DNA from: Sphaerisporangium krabiense
Lineage (GTDB): Bacteria > Actinomycetota > Actinomycetes > Streptosporangiales > Streptosporangiaceae
DNA: 64,000 nucleotides
Assembly (NCBI RefSeq): GCF_014200435.1
Contig: NZ_JACHBR010000001.1
Location: 2,852,001-2,916,000, forward strand
Direction: 5' to 3'
Made by a program: the position numbers and the translations under genes. Every line of letters begins with the position of its first letter. Within the stretch, counting starts at the first letter, position 1. Below, piece after piece: positions 8,369 to 17,523 of this stretch. Below the pieces are notes generated by a model. The model saw nothing but the letters and a program-made list of their open reading frames with translations, did no database searches and was not told the DNA's origin.

Positions 8369-9628
8369 TCAGAAGCGGGTCGCGCCGAAGGGGGAGAGGA
8401 CGTCGGGGCGGATGCCGTTCAGCATGAAATCCGTCAGGGCGGCGCCCGAGACCATGGACAGGCCGACGCCGAGCATGCCGTGGCCGGTGTTGACGTAGGC
8501 GTTGGACAGGTTGGGGAGGTGGTCGATGATCGGGAGGCCGTCAGGGGTCATCGGGCGGAGGCCCGCCCACAGGTGGGGCAGTTCCCGCACCGACTCGTTC
8601 GCCGGCATGTGCCGCAGGTAGCGGCGGGCGACGCGGACCATGCCGCGGACCATCCGCGGGTTGATCCGCAGTGTCTCGTCGGCGATCTCCATGCCGCCCA
8701 GTACCCGGTAACCACCCTTCAGCGGGGTCACCCCGACCTTGGTGTGCGACAGGTAGAGAGGGTGGGCGGGGGAGTGTTCGGACGGCACGAAGAAGCTGTA
8801 TCCCTTGCCGCCCCGCATGGGCAGCCGGGCGCCGAGCCAGGCGGCGATGCGGCGGGTGTCCAGCCCGGCGGCGATCACCAGCGCGTCGGCCCGCACCTGC
8901 CCGCCGGTGGTCTCGACGGCGGTGACCCGGCCGCCGGAGGCGTGCACCGCGGTCACCCGGGTGCCGGTGTGCAGGCGCACGCCCCGCTTGACCAGGTACT
9001 CGGCCAGCGTGTTGCAGAACGCCCCCGGATCGACGTGCCGCTCCTCGGTCAGGTTGAATCCGCTGCGCACCTGGTCCGACAGCTCCGGCTCCAGCTCGTG
9101 GATCTCCTCGTGGCCCATGATCCGCGTCGGTACGGCGTACCCGGCGGCGCGCATCGGGGCCAGCTCGGCGAGTTGGTGGCGGGCCTCGGCCTCGGTCAGG
9201 CAGGCGCGCAGATTGCCCTTGCGCGGCACCTCGACCGGCACGCCGAGGTCGGCGAGTTCGTCGAAACCGTCGAACATCTCGCGTGACAGCGCGCCCAGCC
9301 GGGCCGAGCCGCTCTCGAAGGAGGACCGGGTGCAGTGGCGGGCGAACCTCAGCAGCCACGGGATCATGCTGGGCGCGGTGAGCGGCCGGATCGCCACGGC
9401 GGAGTCACGCTGGAACGACTCGGCGACGCCCATGCGCGGCACGCCCGGTCCGGGCGTCGGGATGCTCAGCACCGGGCTGAGCCAGCCGCCGTTGCCCCAT
9501 GAGGTCGAACAGCCGGGCCGGCCCGACTCGATGATCGTGACGTCGAGATCGGCTTTCCGCAGGTAGTAGGCGGTGGCCAGGCCGACCGCGCCGCCTCCGA
9601 TGACGGTGACCGACGAGAGTGCGCTCAT
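8369..9628 (-). CDS. FAD-dependent D-amino-acid dehydrogenase-like oxidoreductase (DadA type)
   Basis: A 419-aa member of the DAO family. The N-terminal dinucleotide-binding motif VIGGGAVGLATAYYL is followed by ESG (ribose-binding acid). The substrate domain contains the GLRPMTPDGLPIID segment and the terminal GHGMLGVGLSMVSG flavin-contact motif, both typical of DadA. It would oxidise a D-amino acid or related secondary amine to an imine and pass electrons to the respiratory chain. It follows the GlpA/GlpB-like operon on the same strand after a 72-nt gap that holds its own palindrome, so it may be separately controlled. A polar amino-acid importer lies in the same locus. Confidence 0.85.
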   Translation of the reverse strand: MSALSSVTVIGGGAVGLATAYYLRKADLDVTIIESGRPGCSTSWGNGGWLSPVLSIPTPGPGVPRMGVAESFQRDSAVAIRPLTAPSMIPWLLRFARHCTRSSFESGSARLGALSREMFDGFDELADLGVPVEVPRKGNLRACLTEAEARHQLAELAPMRAAGYAVPTRIMGHEEIHELEPELSDQVRSGFNLTEERHVDPGAFCNTLAEYLVKRGVRLHTGTRVTAVHASGGRVTAVETTGGQVRADALVIAAGLDTRRIAAWLGARLPMRGGKGYSFFVPSEHSPAHPLYLSHTKVGVTPLKGGYRVLGGMEIADETLRINPRMVRGMVRVARRYLRHMPANESVRELPHLWAGLRPMTPDGLPIIDHLPNLSNAYVNTGHGMLGVGLSMVSGAALTDFMLNGIRPDVLSPFGATRF

Positions 9629-9657
9629 ACGCCGGCGCCAACCTTACTGCTCATGGA

Positions 9658-9672
9658 TATGTCCAATACATA
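9658..9672. promoter_or_regulatory. Short palindrome upstream of the DadA-like gene
   Basis: TATGT and ACATA arms flank a 5-nt centre (the plus strand reads TATGTCCAATACATA). The site lies 30 nt before the ATG at 9628, in an AT-rich pocket unlike its surroundings. The location suits an operator or promoter for the DadA-like gene; the binding protein is unknown. Confidence 0.35.
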
Positions 9673-9700
9673 GAGATGTGTACGACGAGTCGTGAAGGCT

Positions 9701-10948
9701 TCATCCCGCTAGCGAGAGCCGTACCGGCCCCGCGCCGGGCACGGCCCGCGCGAGCGACGACCAGGGGACGCGGAACACCCGGCCGGGGGAGGCGGGCCAC
9801 GGGACACGGCGACGGGTGAGCAGGCGGCCGGCCTGGTGGACCTGTACGACGGGCGAGCGGACCAGGGTGTCGGTCCACAGCAGCAGGCGGCCTCGGGAGG
9901 GAGGTGGGTCGCCGCGGCGGACCATCGACGGGGCCACCCAGCGCAGGGGGGCGTCCACCTGGATGTCGAACGCGATCTCGCCGGGCTGATCGTCGGCCAG
10001 CCAGCGATGGACGGCGGCGGCCACGTGCCGGCCGTCCAGGGCGGCGATGTCGGCGGTGTCGACGGGATGGATCAGGTTGCCGGCGGCGAAGACGCCCGGG
10101 CGGCTGGTGCGCAGCGCGGTGTCCACGACCGGGCCACGGCTGCTCGGGTCGAGACGGAGACCGGTGCCCCGGGCGAGCTCGTGGTCGGGGATCCAGTCGC
10201 CGGTCACCACTACGGTGTCGCACTCGACCCGGCGCCGCCGTCCGGTGCCGGCCTGCTCGACGACCACGGCGCTCACCCGGCCGGCGTCGCCCTCGATGGA
10301 GACCAGGCGGGTGCGGGTGGCCACGGGAACCCGGAGCAGGGCCCGGCCCGGCAGGTGGAAGGCGGCGTAGGACTCCGGGACCGGTTGCTGCGTGGTCATC
10401 AGCACGGTGCGGCAGCCCGCCTCGCGCAGGGTCAGCACCGCCGACCAGCTCACCAGCTCGGCCCCGACGATGACCGCCCGCTTTCCGGGCCGCCCGTGAT
10501 GGAGGTGGACCAGGTTCTGCAGGTGGCCGGTGGTGTAGACCCCGGCGCCTCGGTCACCGGTGATCAGCCGGGCCGGCCTCGGCCGTTCGCGGGCGCCGGT
10601 GGCCAGCACGAGCGCGCGGGGCTCGACGCGCACCAGCCCGGACGGAGTGGTCACCTCCAGCTCGCGGCCGTCGGACACCCGGGTGACCGTGGCTTCGGTG
10701 AGGACGCGCGCCCCGGCTCGCTCGGCGCGGCGGTGCAGCAGCCGGGCGTATGCCGGCCCGCTCATCACCCGGTGCAGGTCGCGGAGGCCGTAGCCGGTGT
10801 GGTCGCTGTGCCGGGGGATGCCTCCCGGCACTTGTTCGCGCTCCAGCACCAGGATCTCGCCGTCGACCAGACCGGCCAGCGCGGCGGCGGCGGTCAGCCC
10901 GGCGGGCCCCGCGCCGACGACGGCCACCGCGGGCCTCATCGTCTCCAT
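9701..10948 (-). CDS. NAD(P)/FAD-dependent oxidoreductase (GlpB / HcnB-opine oxidase-like subunit)
   Basis: A 415-aa flavoprotein. [18 protein letters not shown] binds the first nucleotide, [12 protein letters not shown] is the conserved ATG motif, and [19 protein letters not shown] is the C-terminal FAD motif. This two-nucleotide-domain layout without the extra FeS domain is seen in subunits that pair with a BFD-domain partner, such as opine oxidase, HcnB, or the glycerol-locus oxidoreductases of Firmicutes. The partner lies just upstream: its stop is 3 nt before this ATG and GGAGG is 8 nt upstream. It would act as the electron-transfer subunit of that complex. The exact substrate is not deducible. 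Confidence 0.8.
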   Translation of the reverse strand: METMRPAVAVVGAGPAGLTAAAALAGLVDGEILVLEREQVPGGIPRHSDHTGYGLRDLHRVMSGPAYARLLHRRAERAGARVLTEATVTRVSDGRELEVTTPSGLVRVEPRALVLATGARERPRPARLITGDRGAGVYTTGHLQNLVHLHHGRPGKRAVIVGAELVSWSAVLTLREAGCRTVLMTTQQPVPESYAAFHLPGRALLRVPVATRTRLVSIEGDAGRVSAVVVEQAGTGRRRRVECDTVVVTGDWIPDHELARGTGLRLDPSSRGPVVDTALRTSRPGVFAAGNLIHPVDTADIAALDGRHVAAAVHRWLADDQPGEIAFDIQVDAPLRWVAPSMVRRGDPPPSRGRLLLWTDTLVRSPVVQVHQAGRLLTRRRVPWPASPGRVFRVPWSSLARAVPGAGPVRLSLAG

Positions 10949-10951
10949 GCC

Positions 10952-12334
10952 TCAGGCCTCCGTTCCGGTGGCCTCGGCGAACAGCCGGCCGACTTCGGCG
11001 CCGCAGAAGAACCCCTGGCAGCGGCCCAGCGTCGCGCGGGTGCGGCGGCGCAGTCCGTTCAGATCGTGCGGCGGAATCGGCGCGGCGAACGCGTCGCGGA
11101 CCTCGCCCCTCGTCACCTTCTCGCAGAAGCACACGATCCGCCCGTACTCGGCGTCCGCTCTGATCAGCTCGTCACTCTGGTACGGCCGGGTGAACGCCTC
11201 GCCGAGCACCGGCACCCGCACCGGCGGTGGCAGATCGGAGCGCGGCTTGAGCGGCAGCCCGGCCTCGTCGAGCAGGTCACGCAGGTGCTCGGCGATGCTC
11301 ATGCTCGCGGTGAGCCCGGTGGAGCGGATCCCGCCGAGGCACGCGTAGCGCTGCCCGGCGTCCACGTCGACGACGTAGTCGCCGTGCTCGGTGGCGGCGC
11401 GGAGTCCGGCGTAGGAGGTGGTGATCTCTTCCTCCAGGAGTGACGGCATGATCCGGCGGCCCTTCTCCAGCAGCGATGCGATGCCGGCCTCGGAGGTGGA
11501 GGTGTCGGTGCGGTCCTGCAGGTCTTCGGAGGTAGGACCGAGCATCACGTTGCCGAACACGGTCGGGCTGATCAGCACCCCCTTGCCGCGTGAGGTCGGC
11601 ACCGGCAGCACGATCTTCGGCGCCAGCGGCCGGGCAGCCGTGTCGAACACGATCAGTTCGCCTCGCCGGGCCGTCACGGAGAACCGCCGGTGGCCGAAGA
11701 GGCCGTCGATGACGTCCGCGCCGAGCCCGGCCGCGTTGACCACCCACCGGGCCGTGATGTCGCCCCGCGAGGTGTGCAGCGTGGTCAGGTCCGGCCCGGC
11801 GTCCACCGACTCGACGCGGGCGCCGAGTCGCAGGTCGACGCCTCGGGCCAGCGCGTCGTAGGCGAAGGCGAGCGTGGTGGACCACGGATCGACGATCGAC
11901 TCGCCGGGCACGGTCATCCCGCCGAGGGCGCCTGGTCCGAGGGCGGGGACGGTCTCGTAGACGGTGTCGCGGCCGACGATCTCGGCGGCGTGGTAGCCGT
12001 TGGCGACGGCCTTGTCCCCGAGTCCCGGCAGCGCGGCGAGCTGGTCCTCGTCCCAGGCGACCAGAAGGGCCCCGGTCGGCTCGACCGAGATGCCCGTCTC
12101 GCCGGCATACCGCGACAGCTGCGCGTAGCCACGAGCCACCAGCCGGGACTCCAGCGTGCCGGGGGTGGCGTCGAAGCCGGTGTGCAGGAGCGCGGTGTTG
12201 GCCTTGCTGGTGGCGTCGCCCACGTCGTCACGGGCCTCGACCAGCGCCACGTCCAGCTCGAACGCGGCCAGCTCACGGGCCACGGCGCACCCGACCACCC
12301 CGGCCCCGATGATCGCGACGTCATGGATCCTCAT
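10952..12334 (-). CDS. GlpA-like FAD-dependent dehydrogenase with C-terminal BFD [2Fe-2S] domain
   Basis: A 460-aa protein. An N-terminal DAO fold (IIGAGVVGCAVARELA, ALLHTGFDA, the GMTVPGESIVDPWS segment) is fused to a BFD-like [2Fe-2S] module with Cys402, Cys404, Cys439 and Cys444 (VCFCEKVT ... GRCQGFFC). This is the architecture of anaerobic glycerol-3-phosphate dehydrogenase subunit A. The substrate is probably a sugar- or polyol-phosphate made by the kinase encoded immediately upstream, whose stop overlaps this start as ATGA. GGAGGGACGACAC precedes the ATG. A GlpC-type membrane subunit is not seen, so electrons presumably leave through the GlpB-like partner. Confidence 0.85.
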   Translation of the reverse strand: MRIHDVAIIGAGVVGCAVARELAAFELDVALVEARDDVGDATSKANTALLHTGFDATPGTLESRLVARGYAQLSRYAGETGISVEPTGALLVAWDEDQLAALPGLGDKAVANGYHAAEIVGRDTVYETVPALGPGALGGMTVPGESIVDPWSTTLAFAYDALARGVDLRLGARVESVDAGPDLTTLHTSRGDITARWVVNAAGLGADVIDGLFGHRRFSVTARRGELIVFDTAARPLAPKIVLPVPTSRGKGVLISPTVFGNVMLGPTSEDLQDRTDTSTSEAGIASLLEKGRRIMPSLLEEEITTSYAGLRAATEHGDYVVDVDAGQRYACLGGIRSTGLTASMSIAEHLRDLLDEAGLPLKPRSDLPPPVRVPVLGEAFTRPYQSDELIRADAEYGRIVCFCEKVTRGEVRDAFAAPIPPHDLNGLRRRTRATLGRCQGFFCGAEVGRLFAEATGTEA

Positions 12335-13779
12335 GTGTCGTCCCTCCGGGCCGCCGCCGAACGAGCAGCCTTCTCCCAGCGCGCCATCGCCTCGGCGGCC
12401 CGCCGCTCGGTCCAGGCCGGCTCGAAGGACACGGCCGGGGACCACCCGTCGATCGCGGCCGGCAGGGACAGCTCGTCGTCGAGCGCCAGCCGGGCGAGAG
12501 CCGCAGTGCCGAGCGCGGTGGCGTGTGGCGACGGGTAGACGTCCACCGGGACCTGCAGCAGGTCGGCCTGGGCCTGCATCAGGGTGTGCGAGCGGGTCAG
12601 CCCGCCGTCCACCCGCAGCCGGGTCACCGGCACGCCGATGTCGGCGCTCATCGCCCGGGCCAGGGTGGCGACCTGCGCCGCCAGGCCCTCGACCACGGCG
12701 CGGACCAGCCGGCCCCGCGTGGTGGCCAGGCCGAGGCCGGTGAACGCGCCGCACGGCTCAGGGTTGCGCCACGGCTGCGCCAGACCGGCCAGGCCGGGTA
12801 CGAAGCAGGCCCCACCGGAGTCGCCGGCCGCCTCGGCGTCGAGCGCGTCCGGCGCGGACAGCAGGCCCAGATCGACCAGCCACCGTACGGCGGAGCCGGC
12901 TGTGTAGACCTGGCCGTCCAGGCAGTAGCCGGTGGACGCGCGCAGCGACCAGGCGAGCGATGAGGTGAGCCCGTGCGCGGACCGCACCGCACGGTCGCCG
13001 GTGGCGCCGAGCAGGAACGCACCGGTGCCGTACGTGCACTTCACCATGCCGGGGTCGAGGCATCGTTCTGCGACCAGCGCGGCCTGCTGGTCCACGACCA
13101 GCCCGGCGACCGGGACCTCCGCGCCGGACCCCGACGCGCCGAACATCGACGTGCCGCCCACCACCTCGTCGCAGCGCGCCACCCGGGGCAGCGCCTCGTC
13201 GTCGAGGCCGAACAGGGCCAGCAGTTCGGGATCCCAGGCGACCTCGTCGAGGTCCAGCAGCAGGGACCGGCTCGCGGTCGTCGCGTCGGTGACGAACTCG
13301 CCGGTCAGCTGGTGGACCAGCCACGAGTCGGTGGTGGTGACGACGCCCTCGCGGGTGGCGTGCCGGCGCAGCCAGGCCATCTTCGGGGCCGAGAAGTAGG
13401 GGTCGAGCACGAGCCCGGTGCGTCGCCGGATGAGCTCGGTGTGCTCGCCCATGCCGGCGCAGACGTCCTGGGCGCGGCCGTCCTGCCAGACCAGCACCGT
13501 CGACAGCGGGCGGCCCGTCGAGGGATCCCAGGCGAGCACCGACTCTCCCTGGTTGGCCAGCGAGACGGCGGCCAGCGGCGGGTCTCCGGCTTCGCGCAGC
13601 GCGCGGATCCCGGCCTGCCGCACGGATTGGAGCAGCTCGAGCGGGTCCACCTCGACGCGCCCGCCGTCCAGGTAGGCGGGCCGCACGGGGACCTCCACCA
13701 CCGACAGCGTGCGCTCACCGTCGTGCACCAGGGCCTTCGTGCCGGAGGTGCCCTGGTCGACGGCCAGAATCACGGTCAT
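12331..13779 (-). CDS. FGGY-family carbohydrate kinase (glycerol kinase-like)
   Basis: A 482-aa kinase with the phosphate-1 motif LAVDQGTSGTKAL at the N-terminus, the substrate segment NQGESVLAWDPSTGRPL, TYGTGAF in the middle and the adenosine motif RVDGGLTRSHTLMQ followed by ALGTAALA. It phosphorylates a polyol or sugar using ATP. Its reading frame overlaps the DeoR regulator upstream and the GlpA-like gene downstream by 4 nt each, so the three are translationally coupled. Glycerol is the simplest substrate given the two partner flavoproteins, but key glycerol-contact residues were not verified and another polyol is possible. Confidence 0.88.
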   Translation of the reverse strand: MTVILAVDQGTSGTKALVHDGERTLSVVEVPVRPAYLDGGRVEVDPLELLQSVRQAGIRALREAGDPPLAAVSLANQGESVLAWDPSTGRPLSTVLVWQDGRAQDVCAGMGEHTELIRRRTGLVLDPYFSAPKMAWLRRHATREGVVTTTDSWLVHQLTGEFVTDATTASRSLLLDLDEVAWDPELLALFGLDDEALPRVARCDEVVGGTSMFGASGSGAEVPVAGLVVDQQAALVAERCLDPGMVKCTYGTGAFLLGATGDRAVRSAHGLTSSLAWSLRASTGYCLDGQVYTAGSAVRWLVDLGLLSAPDALDAEAAGDSGGACFVPGLAGLAQPWRNPEPCGAFTGLGLATTRGRLVRAVVEGLAAQVATLARAMSADIGVPVTRLRVDGGLTRSHTLMQAQADLLQVPVDVYPSPHATALGTAALARLALDDELSLPAAIDGWSPAVSFEPAWTERRAAEAMARWEKAARSAAARRDDT

Positions 13780-14561
13780 GGCCGGGCGGACAGGTCGTTG
13801 CCGGTCACCACATGACAGCCGACCCCCCGCAGCGCCTCGGCCAGCGCCTCGTCGGTGATCGCGCCGGCGATCAGCCCGGTGAAACCGCCGAGGTCGCAGA
13901 CACGGAACGCGGCGACCCGGCCGTGCTTGGTGGAGTCGGCCAGCACGTACGAGCGAGCCGAGGTGGCGAGCACGGCGCGCTTGGTCGCGACCTCGTCCAC
14001 GTGGAAGTCGGTCAGCCCGGCGTCGGCGCTCACCCCGCCGGAGCCGAGGAAGGCGATGTCGGGCCGCAGGTCCTGGAAGAAGCCGAGCGTCGTCGCGTTG
14101 GACAGCGCCAGGTCGCCGGCGCGCACCCGGCCACCCGAGACCAGCACCTCGATCCTGGCCCGTCCGGCGAGCTCGGAGGCGACCAGCAGCGAGCAGGTGA
14201 CGACGGTGCCGTGGTAGTCGTTCGGCAGTGACCGGGCGACCTCCAGCGCGGTGGTGCCGACGTCGATCATCACCGTCATCCCGGGGCGCACCAGCGAGGC
14301 CGCGCTGCGGCCGATGGTGACCTTCTCCTCCGTGGCCAGGGTCGCGCGGTCGAGGAAGGACGCCTCCTCACCGGCCATCGAGGTGCGCAGCGTCGCTCCG
14401 CCGTGCACGCGCACCAGCAGGCCCTGCCGTTCGAGAGCGGACAGGTCTCGCCGGACCGTCTCGTCCGAGACGCCGAGGGAGCGGGCCAGCTCCTCGGTGC
14501 GGGCGTGTCCGGTGGGGGCCAGGAGGGTGAGGATCCGGTCCTGGCGTTCCGCCGCTAGCAC
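13776..14561 (-). CDS. DeoR/GlpR-family transcriptional regulator
   Basis: A 261-aa protein with an N-terminal DeoR helix-turn-helix (LAAERQDRILTLL ... RTEELARSLGVSDETVRRDLSALE) and a C-terminal sugar-phosphate-sensing domain with the conserved IDVGTTALEVAR and VSGGRVR segments. The frame is open to 14642, but the GTG at 14561 is preferred because GGAGG lies 8 nt before it and the product then starts with the usual MLAAERQ. It leads the kinase/dehydrogenase operon and presumably represses it until a phosphorylated sugar or polyol appears. An 8-bp direct repeat at 14595-14612 is a candidate operator. Confidence 0.88.
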   Translation of the reverse strand: MLAAERQDRILTLLAPTGHARTEELARSLGVSDETVRRDLSALERQGLLVRVHGGATLRTSMAGEEASFLDRATLATEEKVTIGRSAASLVRPGMTVMIDVGTTALEVARSLPNDYHGTVVTCSLLVASELAGRARIEVLVSGGRVRAGDLALSNATTLGFFQDLRPDIAFLGSGGVSADAGLTDFHVDEVATKRAVLATSARSYVLADSTKHGRVAAFRVCDLGGFTGLIAGAITDEALAEALRGVGCHVVTGNDLSARP

Positions 14562-14594
14562 CCGGACCACCTCCGCGTCGGGCGGAGGAATCTT

Positions 14595-14612
14595 TGACCG
14601 ATCATGACCGAT
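14595..14612. promoter_or_regulatory. Direct repeat TGACCGAT, candidate DeoR operator
   Basis: Two exact copies of TGACCGAT start at 14595 and 14605, one helical turn apart, 34 nt upstream of the DeoR-family start. DeoR proteins often bind short phased direct repeats near their own promoters. The role is inferred from position. Confidence 0.45.
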
Positions 14613-14641
14613 ATTGTGGGTTGTGTGGCGCGTTGCTGTCA

Positions 14642-14775
14642 ATGTGACCGGCCTTGAAGCTCCCGGGGCCCCTGGTGTTCAGCCTGGTCACATGCAAGAT
14701 ACCCATGATTCGCCGGAGGTTCCTGGTCATTGTGATGCTGGTCACATTGACAAATTTCCCACGGATTCCTACGTT
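14642..14775 (+). promoter_or_regulatory. Control region with GGTCACAT repeats and a sigma70-like promoter for the ABC operon
   Basis: The 430-nt divergent gap contains ATGTGACC (14642-14649), GGTCACAT (14686-14693), a diverged copy CTGGTCATTG (from 14724) and GGTCACAT (14740-14747). The last copy touches TTGACA (14747-14752), which stands 17 nt before TACGTT (14770-14775), a plausible -35/-10 pair about 215 nt upstream of the substrate-binding protein gene. Repeats next to the -35 suggest a repressor or dual regulator. No riboswitch fold was recognised in the long leader. Confidence 0.45.
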
Positions 14776-14991
14776 ACCCACATGTTCGCGGGCAAAATCC
14801 CTCGAATTACCACAACGAGATCGGGCTGAAACGGGCCTTGATCGGCCGCGTGGACATAGTGATCGCTCCGCCCCAGGAACAAGCCGGCGATCCACATATG
14901 CCTACGACCACCGCGAGCCCGGCGGACGGTGGGGGACGGTGCCCCGCACCTGTGGCAGCTGGTTCGTTGACAAAGGACACGAGGTACCGAA

Positions 14992-15969
14992 ATGACGCGC
15001 ACCCTGAACCTCGCGAGATCTCGCAAACTCGTCGCGGCCGTGGGCCTGACGCTCGCCACCACACTGGGACTCACCGCCTGTGGCTCGGGTTCCGGCTCGG
15101 GCTCCGGTTCCGGCTCGGGCACCGGCACCGCCGCCGCCGAGGACCTCGGACTGGTCAGGTCAGGTGAGGTGTCGGTCGGCTTCATGAACGGCCTGATGCC
15201 GTACGTCGGCCTTGACAAGGGCGCTCTGACCGGTGTCGACGGCGACCTGTTCGCGCTTGCCGCCAAGGAGCTCGGCCTTGAGGTGAAGCCGCAGGGCATG
15301 GAGTTCTCGGCGATGATCGCCGGCGTCCAGGCGGGCCGCTACGACATCGGGATCGGCGGTATCTCCTGGACCAAGGACCGCTCCCAGGTGGGCGTGATGA
15401 GCGACCCCGTCTACTACAGCCCCGCCCTGATGCTGACCCGTCCCGGGGTCAAGGCGACCTCGGTCGCCGACCTCAAGGGCCTCAACGTCGGCGCCGTCAC
15501 CGGATCGATCAACGACGAGGCGGTGCGCGCCACCCCGGGCGCCAAGGCCCGCACCTACCCGGCGTGGGCGCAGGCCATCAGCGACCTGGCCGCGGGCCGG
15601 CTGGACGCGATCAACATCGACCCGCTGACCGCCGTCTATCTGCGCGACACCCGCCCCGACCTGAAGGGCTTCGAGGTCCAGACGATGACGCCGCCCACGG
15701 ACGAGGAGGTCGCCGCCAACCCCGGCCTTCAGGGCTTCCGGCCGTACCAGGTGGTCTGGTACTGCTCGAAGAAGGCCGAGAAGCTGTGCGGCAAGCTGGA
15801 CAAGATCACCAACGGCTGGTTCGCCTCGAAGGCCTCCAGTGAGGTGCTCAAGAAGTGGGGCGTGAACGCCGACGACTTCCTGACCGCCACCCCGGAGATG
15901 ACCAAGGTCCGCAAGGGCGTCGACCGTCCCGACACGTGGACGGCGCCCACGCTCGGAGGCGGTAAGTGA
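14992..15969 (+). CDS. ABC transporter substrate-binding lipoprotein, polar amino acid type
   Basis: A 325-aa family 3 solute-binding protein. The signal peptide ends in the lipobox LTAC (Cys27 region), giving a lipid-anchored extracellular protein. A low-complexity Gly-Ser repeat then links the anchor to the binding lobe. The mature part has the usual GVDGDLFALAAKELGLEV, DIGIGGISWTKDR and AINIDPLTAVYL segments. A permease and an ATPase follow with overlapping frames, making a complete importer. The ligand is probably an amino acid, amine or related small zwitterion. GAGG lies 8 nt before the ATG. Confidence 0.88.
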   Translation: MTRTLNLARSRKLVAAVGLTLATTLGLTACGSGSGSGSGSGSGTGTAAAEDLGLVRSGEVSVGFMNGLMPYVGLDKGALTGVDGDLFALAAKELGLEVKPQGMEFSAMIAGVQAGRYDIGIGGISWTKDRSQVGVMSDPVYYSPALMLTRPGVKATSVADLKGLNVGAVTGSINDEAVRATPGAKARTYPAWAQAISDLAAGRLDAINIDPLTAVYLRDTRPDLKGFEVQTMTPPTDEEVAANPGLQGFRPYQVVWYCSKKAEKLCGKLDKITNGWFASKASSEVLKKWGVNADDFLTATPEMTKVRKGVDRPDTWTAPTLGGGK

Positions 15970-16712
15970 GTCTGCTCTCGGTCGACTGGGGCGGGTATGC
16001 TCCCGTCCTGGTCGACGGGCTCGTCAAGTCGGTACAGCTCACCGCGATCGGTTTCACGGGCGCCTGTCTGGTCGGGTTCGTCGTCGCGGTGCTGCGGATG
16101 TCGCAGAACCGGGTGGTCAACGCGGCGGGTTACCTCTACACCGAGCTCTTCAAGAACCTGCCGATGATCACCGGCATCTTCATCATCTACTTCGGTCTCA
16201 CCGGCATCGGGCTCGTCCTGGACGCTTTCACCGCCGGCTGGGTCGCCCTGGCGCTGTTCTACGGCGCCTACCTGGCGGAGATCTTCCGCGGCGGGCTGCA
16301 GGGCGTCTCGCGAGGGCAGACCGAGGCGGCGCACGCGCTCGGCCTGACCTCGGCGCGGGTCCTGCTGACAGTGCAACTCCCGCAGGCCGTACGGCTGGCG
16401 CTGCCCGCCACCGCCACCATGCTGGTGGACCTGCTGAAGGGGACCGCGCTGCTGGTCACCATCGGCGGCGGTGAGCTGATGACCCAGGCGACGATCATCA
16501 CGTCCGAGACCTTCCAGCCGCTGGAGGTCTACATCGTGATCGGCCTGATCTACGTGGCGATGAGCTGGCCGCTCGCCCGCCTGGCGGGCTACCTCGAATC
16601 CCACCTGCGCGAAGGCACCGCGCTGTCCCCGACGAGCCGCAAGCTGCGCAGGATCACCGGGGCGAGGCTCGCACAGGACGTCACCGTGACCACCGGGGAG
16701 AAGGTCGGCTGA
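15966..16712 (+). CDS. ABC transporter permease, polar amino acid (HisM/GlnP) type
   Basis: A 248-aa inner-membrane permease. It has about five hydrophobic segments, beginning with VKSVQLTAIGFTGACLVGFVVAVL, and the EAA loop EAAHALGLTSARVLLTVQLPQAVRLALPA that contacts the ATPase. KNLPMITGIFIIYFGL is the typical entry segment of this family. The GTG start overlaps the stop of the binding-protein gene (GTGA), and its own stop overlaps the ATPase start (TGATG). A single permease gene suggests a homodimeric channel. Confidence 0.92.
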   Translation: MSLLSVDWGGYAPVLVDGLVKSVQLTAIGFTGACLVGFVVAVLRMSQNRVVNAAGYLYTELFKNLPMITGIFIIYFGLTGIGLVLDAFTAGWVALALFYGAYLAEIFRGGLQGVSRGQTEAAHALGLTSARVLLTVQLPQAVRLALPATATMLVDLLKGTALLVTIGGGELMTQATIITSETFQPLEVYIVIGLIYVAMSWPLARLAGYLESHLREGTALSPTSRKLRRITGARLAQDVTVTTGEKVG

Positions 16713-17482
16713 TGAGCGAACCGACGATCCAGATCAGAGACCTGCACAAGTCGTTCGGCGGCCTCGAGGTGCTGCGCGGCGTCGACCTCGACGTCCAGTC
16801 CGGCGAGGTCGTCGCCGTGCTGGGCCGCAGCGGCAGCGGAAAGAGCACCATGCTGCGCTGCGTCAACCTCCTGGAGACCCCCACCAGCGGCACCATCACC
16901 GTCGGCGGGACGGCCGCGTTCGCCGGCCGCAAGGCGGCGAGGGGACGTGACCTGGTCGCGCTGCGCCGGAAGGTCGGCATGCTGTTCCAGGGGCTGAACG
17001 TGTTCCCGCACCTGTCGGTGGTCGAGAACGTCGCCCTGCCCATGGTGCGCAGCCTGCGCACCGGCCACGAGGAGGCGGTGGACACCGCGATCCGGCTGCT
17101 CGGCAAGGTCGGCCTGGTGGAGAAGGCCCTGTCGATGCCCGGCCAGCTGTCCGGCGGCCAGCTACAGCGGGTCGCGCTGGCCCGCGCGCTCGCGATGAAC
17201 CCGCTGGCGCTGCTGTTCGACGAGCCGACCTCGGCACTCGACCCCGAGTCCACCATGGACGTGCTCAACGTCATGAAGGACCTCAGCGCCGAGGGCATGA
17301 CGATGATCATCGTCACGCACGAGGTGAAGTTCGCCCTCGACGTGGCCGACACCGTCCTGATGATCGCCGAGGGCAAGGTCATCGAGCGGGGCTCCCCAGC
17401 GCAGATCGCCGAGAACCCGCAGGAGCAGCTGACCAGGAAGTTCCTGGCCGAGCACACGAAATTCGAAGGCAGCGCCGCCTGA
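16712..17482 (+). CDS. ABC transporter ATP-binding protein, polar amino acid type
   Basis: A 256-aa ATPase with Walker A GRSGSGKST, Q-loop region MLFQGLNVFPHLSV, signature LSGGQLQRVALARA, Walker B LLFDEPTSALDPE and the switch histidine in IVTHE. The sequence is closest to GlnQ/HisP-type importers. It energises uptake together with the two preceding gene products. The ATG overlaps the permease stop by one base, so expression is coupled. Confidence 0.94.
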   Translation: MSEPTIQIRDLHKSFGGLEVLRGVDLDVQSGEVVAVLGRSGSGKSTMLRCVNLLETPTSGTITVGGTAAFAGRKAARGRDLVALRRKVGMLFQGLNVFPHLSVVENVALPMVRSLRTGHEEAVDTAIRLLGKVGLVEKALSMPGQLSGGQLQRVALARALAMNPLALLFDEPTSALDPESTMDVLNVMKDLSAEGMTMIIVTHEVKFALDVADTVLMIAEGKVIERGSPAQIAENPQEQLTRKFLAEHTKFEGSAA

Positions 17483-17523
17483 CCTCCCATGGCCGCGTGA
17501 CCTCCAAGGAGTGCGAAGACATC

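Noticed and set aside
12335-12754. N-terminal extension of the GlpA-like frame to 12754
   Set aside because: The extension is Arg/Pro-rich and overlaps the kinase gene. The ATG at 12334 has a good ribosome site and starts the FAD fold exactly.
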